Both the position numbers and the translations under genes were made by a program. Below, in pieces: positions 17,953-26,205 of a stretch of 64,000 bases of DNA (positions are counted from its first letter, which is position 1; each line of letters opens with the position of its first letter). Location: assembly GCF_007748115.1 (NCBI RefSeq), contig NZ_CP036289.1:620001-684000 (forward strand), in the 5' to 3' direction. A model generated the notes under the pieces. That model did no database searches. It had not been told where the DNA came from and worked only from the letters and a program-made list of their open reading frames with translations. The DNA is from Bremerella volcania (GTDB lineage Bacteria > Planctomycetota > Planctomycetia > Pirellulales > Pirellulaceae).

Positions 17953-18798
17953 TTACGATGCAGCCGTCTTACAGGCATCGGAAGCGATGGTCAGGCACTG
18001 GCGAATGTCTTCGACCGGATCCTTGGGGTTCTCTTCGTATTCCAACGACAAGCAGCCGTCGGCTGGGAATTCGACCTGCTTCAAGGCGCGGAAGACACCC
18101 ACGACGTCGAGATGCCCTTCGCCCAGGATGACCCCCTTGGTACGTTCCTTCTGTTCGGCGAAATCCTTCAGGTGGATACCGAACAAGCGACCTTTCAAAA
18201 GGCGAATCACTTCCACGGGGTCTTCGCCGCTACGAATGTAGTGGCCCAGATCGGCACACGCGCCAATGCGGGGATCGTGATCTTTGACCGCGTTGAGAAC
18301 GTCGAGGGCCGTGTTGTAGCGATGCGACGGACCATGGTTGTGAATGGCGATGCGGATGTCGTACTGATCGACCAGCTTGTTCAAGCTCTCGAACGAGTCA
18401 GGCGATGGATCGGCCGACAGGTTCTTGATGCCGGCGGCTTTGGCGAACTTGAAGAGGGCTTCGTTCTTGGCGTGATCCTTGCTGAAGCCGTGGACGCCAT
18501 GCCCCAGCATGATCATGCCATGGTCGGCCATCTTTTTCTTCATGGCCGCGATGTCGTCAGCCGAAGAGCCAGGCGAGAAGTGACCGCCGTAGAACTCGAG
18601 GTGAGCACAACCGAGTTCACCGGCCGTGTTGATGGCTTTGTCGACGTCGAATCCACGCAGCGAATAGCTTTGCAGCCCGACCTTGAAACCAGGGAAGCGA
18701 TCGGGATCGTACTTGGCCCACGCGCTTCGGCCGGGGATGGCAGTCGCGGCGATGGCTGCGGAAGCAGTGGCCAGGAATTGACGACGAGAGAGCACCAT
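17953..18798 (-). CDS. exported sugar-phosphate isomerase/epimerase-like TIM-barrel protein
   Basis: 281 aa from the ATG at 18798, preceded by AAAGGA. The open frame continues 267 bases further upstream without signal, so those codons were left out. N-terminal Tat-type signal: SRRQFLATASAAIAA, cut after AWA. The rest is an AP-endonuclease-2/xylose-isomerase-like barrel with metal-site strands: LEFYGGHF, IAIHNHG, GACADLGHYIRSG, GIHLKD and SLEYEEN. Family members isomerise or epimerise sugars; export of a folded metal enzyme through Tat fits. Substrate unknown. A second paralogue of the type lies at 34436. Confidence 0.85.
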   Translation of the reverse strand: MVLSRRQFLATASAAIAATAIPGRSAWAKYDPDRFPGFKVGLQSYSLRGFDVDKAINTAGELGCAHLEFYGGHFSPGSSADDIAAMKKKMADHGMIMLGHGVHGFSKDHAKNEALFKFAKAAGIKNLSADPSPDSFESLNKLVDQYDIRIAIHNHGPSHRYNTALDVLNAVKDHDPRIGACADLGHYIRSGEDPVEVIRLLKGRLFGIHLKDFAEQKERTKGVILGEGHLDVVGVFRALKQVEFPADGCLSLEYEENPKDPVEDIRQCLTIASDACKTAAS

Positions 18799-19233
18799 GA
18801 TGGTTGATCCTTTGCGGAAAGGGAGGAGGGTTTTCGATGGACGGCTCATTATAACTGCCCATCTTGGCGGTTTCATCCTAATAGGGAGGTTGAGTTCTCT
18901 TGGGCAATTTGCCCAGTTTCGCGCGACGAACATCGGGGAATCGCGCGTTGTTTTTTCGCAACGCATCCCGTCGAGACGCGATAACCTGATTGCCTCTTGT
19001 AGCGCTGCGGCGAATGGGTGTGCTACGAGTCCAGCATGCAGGTGTGAATTTGCAAGTTCATGCATCTTCCCCCAGCGTGCGGTATTTCCCCCTTACAAGC
19101 GGAAAAACCGGGGCATATTCAGTGTCTTTCGTACAAAGAGCAAGTTGCATACTTGGTGTAAAAGTGCGAAAGCGAAGTCGTTTACAGAAATATTACCGCC
19201 GAAGTGCAAAAGGGCCTTAACTTGGAGACGCAG
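18799..19233. promoter_or_regulatory. divergent intergenic region with a palindrome
   Basis: About 435 bases between divergent genes and without a supported gene. A perfect inverted repeat TGGGCAA-t-TTGCCCA lies at 18901-18915, about 100 bases upstream of the isomerase-like gene, and could be a repressor site. No promoter boxes are convincing. Confidence 0.35.
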
Positions 19234-19476
19234 ATGCCTATAGTGGAGTTGGCTATCAGCAACCCACCTTTCGCCATGTCGCAGGACGCGATTCCTACCC
19301 CTCAGGAAGCGATTTCAAGGAAACGGCTTCCCTCGGATTTTCTCTTGGATAAGGAGAACACATTGCGTCCTGTTACTCAGCTTGCTCAAAAGCCGGAAGT
19401 TCGCCAATACGCAACGTTTCTCGTGATTCACGCGTTGGTTTACGGGATTGGTTTTACGATTGCCTTATTGCCTTAG
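19234..19476 (+). CDS. small single-span membrane protein
   Basis: 80 aa starting at the ATG at 19234, with GGAG eight bases upstream; the frame also opens at 19204 without a site. The N-terminus is polar, and the C-terminal ~25 residues form one hydrophobic helix (FLVIHALVYGIGFTIALLP), so a tail-anchored topology. No family recognised. Confidence 0.5.
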   Translation: MPIVELAISNPPFAMSQDAIPTPQEAISRKRLPSDFLLDKENTLRPVTQLAQKPEVRQYATFLVIHALVYGIGFTIALLP

Positions 19477-19495
19477 AGCAGAAGCTCCTTCTTCA

Positions 19496-20806
19496 TCAGG
19501 CCGACGCCCTCTCCAAGATGGCCTGAACTGCTTCCTCTGCCGCCGGAAGATCTTCCTGAATGAGAACTCGCACCGGAAGCGGCATATCATCCATGCGAGA
19601 CATCGTTCCGCCATCGCTGTAGCCTGGTCTTTTAATGGGAATGAACACGCTCGGCGTGAAGTCGGTTCCCAGCAGGCGATGTCCCAAGACCACCGTTGGT
19701 ATCTTCGCCAGCGCCAGGCGTGCGGCCTCTGGCAGATCGGCCAGCCAAGGACCTTCCCAGAGCACCGCCGCATCGACGCGGTTTTGCGTGAGTAGCCTGG
19801 TGGCCGAAAGGTTGTCGGGATCGAACTGGGGAATGCCTTGCGTCAGCGCGGCACCGCCAGGGTAGCCGGTTCGTGAAGCAACCACGCCGCCCGCACCAAC
19901 CCAGTTGGGGCCTGGCCGCAAGATGGAGATCGCACCTCGCGTTTGTTCATGCATGGGGCGCACGAACTGGGCAAGCAGTTCCAACGGAATCCGGCCTGCT
20001 TCTTTGCGGAGGAACGCTTCACCCAGCACGAAAACAAAATACTTCGCGCTGCGGAGTTGCTCGTAGAGCTGTCCAAAAGGCTCGGCTGCGTCTCCCAACT
20101 TCGCATCAACGATGCTCTGGTTCTCAGGCTTCCCTTGAGCGAGCGATATCAAATGATGCAGCGCCGCGATTTGCTGCGACGGTTCAAGCGGGATGAACGC
20201 GTCGCAGGCGTCGGTTGTTTTGTTCCGACTGCCGATACCAATCAGCGTGCGATCGCTTCTTCCGCCAGGCACGAAGCGTCCGGTTGCTTCAGCGCTGTAC
20301 CGCTCCCAGTGACGCAGGTGAGTGGTCAGCGGATCGCATCCCCAGAAGACCACCAGGTCGGCGCGCTGACGGATTTCACCCAGCGAACAGGTCACCAGTC
20401 CCGTCGTTTGAATCGTGCGTCCGGTCGGATCGTAGAAGGTCGGGTGCGAAGCATCGACGATCCCGCCGGTGAGGTCGGCCAGGTCGATCGCTTTGCGAAC
20501 GGCTTCGCTCGACGTTTCACCAAGCCCGAAGAAGAGGGGAGCTTTGGCAGCTTGCAGGATTTCGGCCGCGCGCTGGTAGGCTTCCATGATCGTGGCCATG
20601 TTGCCGTCGATGCGGCAGTCGTCTGACGAAACGTGCTTCTGCCGGTAGTATGCCGTCGCCATCGCGCAGGCAGGCTCGATTGATTTCACCGCGCCGGCAG
20701 CCAGACCGATCGTCAGGTCATCGCATAAGCATCCACAGCCAGGGCAGGGGACGTCGTGATGAAGCTCAAGCTTTGCAGTTTCCGTTTCGGTCATCCGATT
20801 GGGCAT
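19496..20806 (-). CDS. fhcB: formylmethanofuran dehydrogenase subunit B homologue
   Basis: 436 aa, molybdopterin-oxidoreductase-like subunit B of formylmethanofuran dehydrogenase (Fwd/Fmd), which in C1-oxidising bacteria is part of the formyltransferase/hydrolase complex (Fhc) of the tetrahydromethanopterin pathway. The N-terminus has the cysteine cluster CPGCGCLCDDL (an Fe-S-type arrangement) and a following EPACAMAT Cys. The mid-region GCDPLTTHLRHWERYSAE and the tail VLGHRLLGTDFTPSVFIPIKRPGYSDGGTMSRMD match the family. Planctomycetes encode this pathway; partner subunits A, C and D are not nearby. The ATG at 20806 is preferred over the upstream TTG at 20830. Confidence 0.88.
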   Translation of the reverse strand: MPNRMTETETAKLELHHDVPCPGCGCLCDDLTIGLAAGAVKSIEPACAMATAYYRQKHVSSDDCRIDGNMATIMEAYQRAAEILQAAKAPLFFGLGETSSEAVRKAIDLADLTGGIVDASHPTFYDPTGRTIQTTGLVTCSLGEIRQRADLVVFWGCDPLTTHLRHWERYSAEATGRFVPGGRSDRTLIGIGSRNKTTDACDAFIPLEPSQQIAALHHLISLAQGKPENQSIVDAKLGDAAEPFGQLYEQLRSAKYFVFVLGEAFLRKEAGRIPLELLAQFVRPMHEQTRGAISILRPGPNWVGAGGVVASRTGYPGGAALTQGIPQFDPDNLSATRLLTQNRVDAAVLWEGPWLADLPEAARLALAKIPTVVLGHRLLGTDFTPSVFIPIKRPGYSDGGTMSRMDDMPLPVRVLIQEDLPAAEEAVQAILERASA

Positions 20807-20971
20807 GTTTGGGGGGTGAAGCAGATGCAATTTGTTTTTGCCAGTATAACCGGGCGTTCCTAAAAATCGGGGCCTGTCATCGAATTGAACGTCAATATTC
20901 GCTAACTTGAAACGAATACCCGCTTGCCCAGCATCCTACTTGTCGTATGCCGATCAGGAGCCATCACCCCC

Positions 20972-21616
20972 ATGAAGTGCCCAAGTTGTGGAGCCAGTTT
21001 GCCGGAAGACTCACTCACTTGTGAGTATTGCGGTTCACGCACGACCCCACCCAGCCAGCAGCACGATCAGGACATTTTCCGGCGCGTCAAGCAGTCACCT
21101 CTGTATGCCGATCGTCTCTCGGCGCAGCGCATCGAGAAACTGCCTAAGCCTGGCATCTTTCCGCTGATCTTCATCGGCGTATTTTTCACCTTGTTCTGCG
21201 GTGGTGCGCTCTTTATGTCGATCATGGTGATCGGCGTGGGGGGGATGTTCAGCCTGAGTGAACAATCCTTTCCCTTCGCGCTCTTTCCGTTTTGCATGGG
21301 ACTCGTGCCGCTGGGCATGTGCGCATTTGGCGTGTTCATGGCGGTGACGATGTTCAAGCGATTCAAATCGATGAGCAGCGGGAAAGTGGAAGCCGTTCCG
21401 GCGATTATCGTTGGCAAACGCACCCAGGTTTCCGGCGGAAGCGGAGATAGTTCCGCCAGCACGGCCTACTTCGCAACGGTTGAGTTTGAAGATGGCGAGC
21501 GCAAGGAATTTATGATTTACGACGGAAGTCTGTACGGCCGCATTTCGGAAGATGACGCGGGAATTCTTTTTTCTCGCGAACAGTTCGCCGTGGATTTCGA
21601 CCGCGTGCGGATCTAG
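20972..21616 (+). CDS. zinc-ribbon membrane protein
   Basis: 214 aa from the ATG at 20972, with AGGAG at 20956-20960. The N-terminus is a zinc ribbon (CPSCGASLPEDSLTCEYCG, two CxxC pairs). Two hydrophobic spans follow at about residues 55-85 and 95-120 (FPLIFIGVFFTLFCGGALF; FPFCMGLVPLGMCAFGVFM). The C-terminal ~75 residues form a beta-rich soluble domain (YFATVEFEDGERKEFMIYDGS) resembling DUF2500-like domains. Function unknown. Confidence 0.75.
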   Translation: MKCPSCGASLPEDSLTCEYCGSRTTPPSQQHDQDIFRRVKQSPLYADRLSAQRIEKLPKPGIFPLIFIGVFFTLFCGGALFMSIMVIGVGGMFSLSEQSFPFALFPFCMGLVPLGMCAFGVFMAVTMFKRFKSMSSGKVEAVPAIIVGKRTQVSGGSGDSSASTAYFATVEFEDGERKEFMIYDGSLYGRISEDDAGILFSREQFAVDFDRVRI

Positions 21617-21644
21617 CCACGGAGAGAAGAAGGAAAAAGACGGG

Positions 21645-21723
21645 CCACGGATTACACCGATGGGCACGGATAAAACTAGAAGTTTATTGACTTTTCATCC
21701 GTGCCCATCGGTGTAATCCGTGG
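21645..21723. repeat. perfect 27-bp palindromic pair
   Basis: Left arm 21645-21671 (starts CCACGGATTACACC) and right arm 21697-21723 (ends GTGTAATCCGTGG) are exact reverse complements around a 25-base loop. It sits 29 bases after a stop codon. It could fold into a long RNA hairpin and act as a transcription terminator; the form also fits dispersed REP/MITE-like palindromes. Confidence 0.85.
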
Positions 21724-21850
21724 TTGAAATCTCTTACTTTTTTCCTTCATCCCCTCCAGAACATGCCGGGACTTGTCGCTCGAAGGGAACGTGGCATAAT
21801 CGGAGGCTACGTTTGCCCATCTATCGAATCTAAAACGGGAACGCCCGCAC

Positions 21851-22681
21851 ATGCTCGATCTGTACGACAAAATCCAGGATGCGCTGAAAGTTATCCAAGC
21901 GAAATGGAACAAGACCCCCAAGGCTGGCATCATCCTGGGCACCGGGTTGGGCGGCTTGGTCGAAGAGATCGATGAAGAAGCCTCGTTTGAATACACCGAC
22001 ATCCCGCACTTTGCGGCTTCCACGGCCACCAGCCATCGCGGCCGTTTGGTTTGCGGCACCCTCTGTGGTGTTCCCGTCGTGGCGATGGAAGGTCGATTCC
22101 ACATGTACGAAGGGTACTCGTTGAAGCAGATAACCCTGCCGGTACGCGTGATGAAGGCCCTGGGCGCCGAACTGCTGTTGTGCTCGAACGCGGCGGGCGG
22201 CATGAACCCGTTTTACAACTGCGGCGACATCGTTCTGATCGACGACCACATCAACTTGATGGGGGATAACCCGCTGATCGGGATCAACGACGATCGGCTC
22301 GGGCCACGCTTCCCTGACATGTGTGCCCCTTACGATCACGAGTTGATCGACAAAGCCTTGGGGATTGCTCGCAAGGAAGACATCGTCGCGCATCGTGGTG
22401 TTTTCGTCGCGGTTGCCGGGCCAAACCTCGAAACGCGAGCTGAGTATCGTTTTCTGCGGGGGATCGGGGCGGACCTGGTCGGCATGAGTACCGTTCCGGA
22501 AGTGATCGTCGCGGTTCACTGCGGGCTGAAGACGGTTGGCTTTTCGATCGTTACCGACTTGTGCCTGCCGGATGCTTTGAAGCCAGCTGACGTGGCCGAA
22601 ATCATTGCAATCGCCAACAAAGCAGAACCGAAGCTGCGAACGCTGGTCAAAGGTGTGCTGACGGAGTATGCCGGGAAGTAA
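21851..22681 (+). CDS. purine nucleoside phosphorylase family, 6-aminopurine/MTA-type residues
   Basis: 276 aa, trimeric PNP/MTAP family: GTGLGG phosphate loop, EGRFHMYEGYS (80-90), SNAAGGMNP, DDHINLM, GPNLE (Glu194, base/ribose contact) and GADLVGMSTVPE. It phosphorolyses purine nucleosides to base and ribose-1-phosphate. At the position where human PNP has Asn243 (6-oxopurine recognition) this copy has Asp236, and where PNP has His257 it has Val248. Human MTAP has Asp220 and Val233 at those places. Specificity for adenosine or 5'-methylthioadenosine is therefore suggested (inference from alignment by eye). A tandem paralogue follows 81 bases downstream. Confidence 0.88.
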   Translation: MLDLYDKIQDALKVIQAKWNKTPKAGIILGTGLGGLVEEIDEEASFEYTDIPHFAASTATSHRGRLVCGTLCGVPVVAMEGRFHMYEGYSLKQITLPVRVMKALGAELLLCSNAAGGMNPFYNCGDIVLIDDHINLMGDNPLIGINDDRLGPRFPDMCAPYDHELIDKALGIARKEDIVAHRGVFVAVAGPNLETRAEYRFLRGIGADLVGMSTVPEVIVAVHCGLKTVGFSIVTDLCLPDALKPADVAEIIAIANKAEPKLRTLVKGVLTEYAGK

Positions 22682-22762
22682 CTTGGCCGCAAGCGTTCCG
22701 CTCCTCTGGTCCCCTCGCTGCGTCGGGAAGAGGGCCAGGTGAGGGGGGACAGGAGTTGATGT

Positions 22763-23605
22763 TTGTTCAAGCTTAGAGCCCAGGTCGAGGATTTGGCGGC
22801 TGCCATCCGGCGTCGATGGAACGAACGTCCTTTGGCTGGAATCATTTTAGGGACAGGGCTCGGTACGTTGACCGACGGCGTCGATGTTGAAGTAACGATC
22901 GACTACGAAGACCTACCGCACATTCCATCTTCTACCGCCCTGAGCCACAAAGGGCGACTCGTATGTGGACGACTGGGCACGGTCCCAGTGTTGGTCATGG
23001 AGGGCCGTTTTCATGTTTACGAAGGGTACTCGTTGGAAATGATTACCCTGCCGGTTCGCGTGATGAAGGCGCTGGGGGCCAGTATCCTGGTGGTCAGCAA
23101 CGCCAGCGGCGGCATGAACCCGACGTATCAAAGCGGCGACATCATGCTGATGGAAGACCACATCAACTTCATGTGGCGCAATCCGCTTATCGGGCACGGC
23201 GATCCGAATCTCGGCAAACGATTCCCTGACATGTCGAGCCCGTACGATAAAGAGCTTCTCGACGCGGCCGCTCGCATTGCCCGGCGTGAAGGGATCAAGC
23301 ATCATCGCGGGGTCTACGCGGCCATGACTGGTCCGAACTACGAAACGCGGAGCGAGTATCGTTTTTTGAAGAAGATCGGGGCCGATGTGGTCGGCATGAG
23401 CACCGTGCCGGAGGCGATCGTCGCGGCCCAGGTTGGTTTGCGCGTGCTGGCCCTTTCGACGGTGACCAACATCTGCCTGCCAGATAATCTGGGTTGTGTC
23501 GGCAAGTACGACGTTATCCGAGCCGCCCAGGCCGCGGAGCCTCGTCTGCGTTACATCGTGAAAGAAGTTCTCTGGGAACAGCAAGACCAACTGGCGGCCG
23601 TTTAA
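22763..23605 (+). CDS. purine nucleoside phosphorylase (6-oxopurine-type residues)
   Basis: 280 aa, aligns without gaps to the upstream paralogue over ~270 residues. It has GTGLGT, EGRFHVYEGYS, SNASGGMNP, EDHINFM, GPNYE (Glu194) and GADVVGMSTVPE. Asn236 is at the base-recognition position, as in classical inosine/guanosine PNPs, so the two neighbours may split 6-oxo and 6-amino purines. Lys248 stands where human PNP has His257, which is unusual. The start is TTG at 22763, eight bases after AGGAG (22751-22755); an ATG at 22759 opens only a five-codon frame. The stop overlaps the convergent membrane-protein gene by four bases. Confidence 0.9.
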   Translation: MFKLRAQVEDLAAAIRRRWNERPLAGIILGTGLGTLTDGVDVEVTIDYEDLPHIPSSTALSHKGRLVCGRLGTVPVLVMEGRFHVYEGYSLEMITLPVRVMKALGASILVVSNASGGMNPTYQSGDIMLMEDHINFMWRNPLIGHGDPNLGKRFPDMSSPYDKELLDAAARIARREGIKHHRGVYAAMTGPNYETRSEYRFLKKIGADVVGMSTVPEAIVAAQVGLRVLALSTVTNICLPDNLGCVGKYDVIRAAQAAEPRLRYIVKEVLWEQQDQLAAV

Positions 23606-25065
23606 GGCGTGGCATTCTTTCGCCACAGCTGAAACTCGGCATTCGACCAGTCGACGTGGAAGCCACGCTGCGTGAGAAGCGGCTCGAGTTCTACTAGCTG
23701 CTCGCTCTTGGTGATGACGACGTCGACCGGCCCTGTCTCCAGCGTCCGATCGAGTGACTCGGGGCTTAATTGAATGGGATACCCGATCGAACTGCGACGC
23801 GTGTAAAAGGCCAGAACGCGTGGTTTGAAGAACAGGCACACCTCTTCCGGCTTGACGCTGGTCGTGACTTCGGCGAACAGCTGTTGCGCGGCAGGGATCT
23901 CTGGCCCTTCCAAGAGTCCGAATTCGGAAGCGCTGTACTGACCGGCATAGCAGGCCAGCGTGAAGATAACGAAAACAGTCAGGCAGATCTTTCGCCACTG
24001 GGTTGATGTCGGAACATTCTCGAGCGCGTAAAGAACCCAAAACAAGAAGCCTGGAAGCAGGGGCCAGATCATGCGAATGCCATTGGCACCAGGCCAAACC
24101 ACGATCAGCAGAAAATAGAACACGCTGGCAATCGCCAGCAGCTGCGGCCTGGGCCAGCTTTCTTTGCAGAAGCCAATGAGGCCGACAACGGTAAGGACCA
24201 GGCCGGTTGCCGCGGTGAGCCACTTGGCGAAGCCGTTCTTCCAGAAGAAAACAAAGGAGACCGAGTCAGAAAATAGATTCGAAGCAAGGGAGCGGAGATT
24301 GATTTCGGAAAGCTGATCGAGATACCCGGAGCCGCCGACCGGCAGCAGAAACTTATGGATCGCATAAAAGACAATCGCAGCCGTGATGCTAATCACGGCG
24401 AAGCGAGTCAGCCGACGATAGAGGATGGCCTCGGTCACGAGCAGGGCAGGGGGCAGAACAATCCCGACGGTCCGTGTGCCGATGGCAAGATAGATCAGCA
24501 GGCCTGTGAGGATCGCCGGACCTAAGTGCTGGGAAGGTTGATCCGTGTTTCCGCGGTAGCGCTGGTAGACGTAAAAGGTCAGCATCCACCACAGCACGAA
24601 CAGATGCTCGGAAAGGATGGAGAGATGAAAGTCCCAGAAGATCGGACAAAAACCGATCAAGCCGGTAAAGCAAAGGGACGCCGTCGCCGACAGTCGCCGC
24701 GCAAACAGAATCGTCGAGACGCCCACCATCGGAACGAAGAGCAAGATCATCGCGACGCGAAACGCGGTGTAGTTGACGCCAAAGATCGCGTAGATCGGCG
24801 CTAGGAACAGCGGAAAGATCGGCGGGTAGGCGCGCGGTCCGATAACGGCGGCATCGGGATTGTAGACGTACCCGGTATCGGCGTAGTCGTGATAGGTAGC
24901 CAGATTCCGAGCGTGGCTCAAGTACTGGGCGAAGTCACCACCCCAGTCGTGCCCCTCGCGCATCAAGGTAATTTGAAAGAGAAACGCAGCGACCAGCAGG
25001 GCCGCGAAGAGACCTTTCTGCAGGGATGTCCATCCGTGAACACTTTGGCAATCCGTTGCTTCCAC
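23602..25065 (-). CDS. multi-pass membrane protein, GT-C glycosyltransferase-like
   Basis: 487 aa with about ten hydrophobic spans and a soluble C-terminus. The first loop after span 1 contains GHDWGGDFAQYLSHARNL and later GPRAYPPIFPLFLAPIYAIFG, the arrangement of acidic loop and Pro-rich YPP segment seen in GT39/ArnT-like mannosyl- or glycosyltransferases that use polyprenyl-phosphate sugars. The acceptor is unknown. It begins 15 bases after the VOC gene on the same strand and may be the third gene of that operon. Confidence 0.75.
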   Translation of the reverse strand: MEATDCQSVHGWTSLQKGLFAALLVAAFLFQITLMREGHDWGGDFAQYLSHARNLATYHDYADTGYVYNPDAAVIGPRAYPPIFPLFLAPIYAIFGVNYTAFRVAMILLFVPMVGVSTILFARRLSATASLCFTGLIGFCPIFWDFHLSILSEHLFVLWWMLTFYVYQRYRGNTDQPSQHLGPAILTGLLIYLAIGTRTVGIVLPPALLVTEAILYRRLTRFAVISITAAIVFYAIHKFLLPVGGSGYLDQLSEINLRSLASNLFSDSVSFVFFWKNGFAKWLTAATGLVLTVVGLIGFCKESWPRPQLLAIASVFYFLLIVVWPGANGIRMIWPLLPGFLFWVLYALENVPTSTQWRKICLTVFVIFTLACYAGQYSASEFGLLEGPEIPAAQQLFAEVTTSVKPEEVCLFFKPRVLAFYTRRSSIGYPIQLSPESLDRTLETGPVDVVITKSEQLVELEPLLTQRGFHVDWSNAEFQLWRKNATP

Positions 25066-25080
25066 TGCAGTACCGCGATG

Positions 25081-25467
25081 TTACTTTTCCGGGACGAACT
25101 TATCCTGATCGATCACTTCAAACATGTACCCATTGGGGTCTTGAAAGAAGAACCGCTCAAACGGCGTGGGGCGAATCGGTGGAATGACCTCGACGTTTCT
25201 TGCCGCGAGCCGCTCGCGTATGGTCGCAAGTTTCGCGGCAGGAAAGAGGAAGGCAAAGTGACGGCCGAATTCTTTTTCGAATGGGGACGCCTCGAAGCCG
25301 TCGACCTGGAGCACGTGAACTTGTTGTCCCTTTCCGATGTCGAGCCAGTAGGTCGTCAGGTCGACATTGGCTGGACGACGCACTTCGCCCCAGTCGAAGA
25401 TCTCTTGAAAGAACTTAGCCGTCGCGGCCGAGTCTTGCGTGGCGATGGTCAGGTGAGCGAGCGTCAT
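25081..25467 (-). CDS. VOC-family (glyoxalase/bleomycin-resistance-like) protein
   Basis: 128 aa, two beta-alpha-beta-beta-beta modules. It opens with LAHLTIATQDSAATAKFFQEIFDW and closes with PFERFFFQDPNGYMFEVIDQD, which carries the typical metal-ligand Glu. Small cytosolic metalloenzyme or binding protein; substrate cannot be deduced. Its ATG overlaps the stop of the DJ-1/PfpI gene (ATGA), implying coupled translation and a shared role, perhaps in dealing with reactive carbonyls (inference). Confidence 0.85.
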   Translation of the reverse strand: MTLAHLTIATQDSAATAKFFQEIFDWGEVRRPANVDLTTYWLDIGKGQQVHVLQVDGFEASPFEKEFGRHFAFLFPAAKLATIRERLAARNVEVIPPIRPTPFERFFFQDPNGYMFEVIDQDKFVPEK

Positions 25468-26006
25468 GAGGCTTGTTTCTCCAGCACGTCGACCAGCGCT
25501 CGGCAGAACGCCGGCAGATCGTCGGGGCGTCGGCTGGTGACGATGTTACCATCGACGACGACTTCGGCATCTTCCCAGGTCACGCCGGCATGGATCATGT
25601 CGTCTTTGATGCCTGGCGAGCCTGTTTGACGGGTTCCGCGACAGATGCCGGCCGAAGCCAACAACCAGCCCCCGTGACAAATGGCGGCCACTAACTGGCC
25701 TTTGTCGTGAAAGTGCCGGATGAGCGTTTTCACTTTGTCTTCGCGGCGAAGCTTGTCAGGCATGAAGCCGCCGGGGCAGATCACGCCATCGAAGTTATTC
25801 GGATCGACATCCTCGATCGCGATATCCGCTTTCGCCGGATAGGTGTGCTTGCCAGCGTACGTTTCTCCTGCGGTAAGACCTGCCAGCACCGACTGGGCAC
25901 CGGCCTCTTTCAAGCGAAGGTGGGGATACCACAGTTCAAGATCTTCGTAGATGTCACCTACGAAGATGAGAATTCGTTTTCCGGAGAGGGTTTGCTCAGA
26001 GGGCAT
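25464..26006 (-). CDS. DJ-1/PfpI family protein
   Basis: 180 aa, class-I-glutamine-amidotransferase-like fold. The nucleophile elbow is AAICHGGWLLASAG (Cys at about residue 109), preceded by DGVICPGGFMPDKLR. These are the features of PfpI/YhbO/DJ-1 proteins described as deglycases, glyoxalases or chaperones. First gene of a minus-strand run with the VOC gene (four-base overlap). Confidence 0.88.
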   Translation of the reverse strand: MPSEQTLSGKRILIFVGDIYEDLELWYPHLRLKEAGAQSVLAGLTAGETYAGKHTYPAKADIAIEDVDPNNFDGVICPGGFMPDKLRREDKVKTLIRHFHDKGQLVAAICHGGWLLASAGICRGTRQTGSPGIKDDMIHAGVTWEDAEVVVDGNIVTSRRPDDLPAFCRALVDVLEKQAS

Positions 26007-26205
26007 GAAAAATCCTTATTCGTACTGGGTGCCGCTTATTGTTTCGAATATTGGTCTCGATTGCCAGTCCCTAGAGAATCAGCGCTGTGGTGGGGGATGC
26101 TGGCACCGGGAATCTTGGACATCGACTCGACCCGACTGAAATGAGGGGTAGAATAAAAGTCGGTTCGTCCTGCCGTATTTCTCTTCCCTGGGAGCCCCTA
26201 CTGAC

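Noticed and set aside
22759-22776. ATG start for the second PNP
   Set aside because: That ATG opens a five-codon frame ending in TAG; the TTG at 22763 is in the PNP frame and well spaced from AGGAG.
21851-23605. Tandem PNPs as an assembly duplication
   Set aside because: The copies differ at many positions throughout, including specificity residues, so they are old paralogues.
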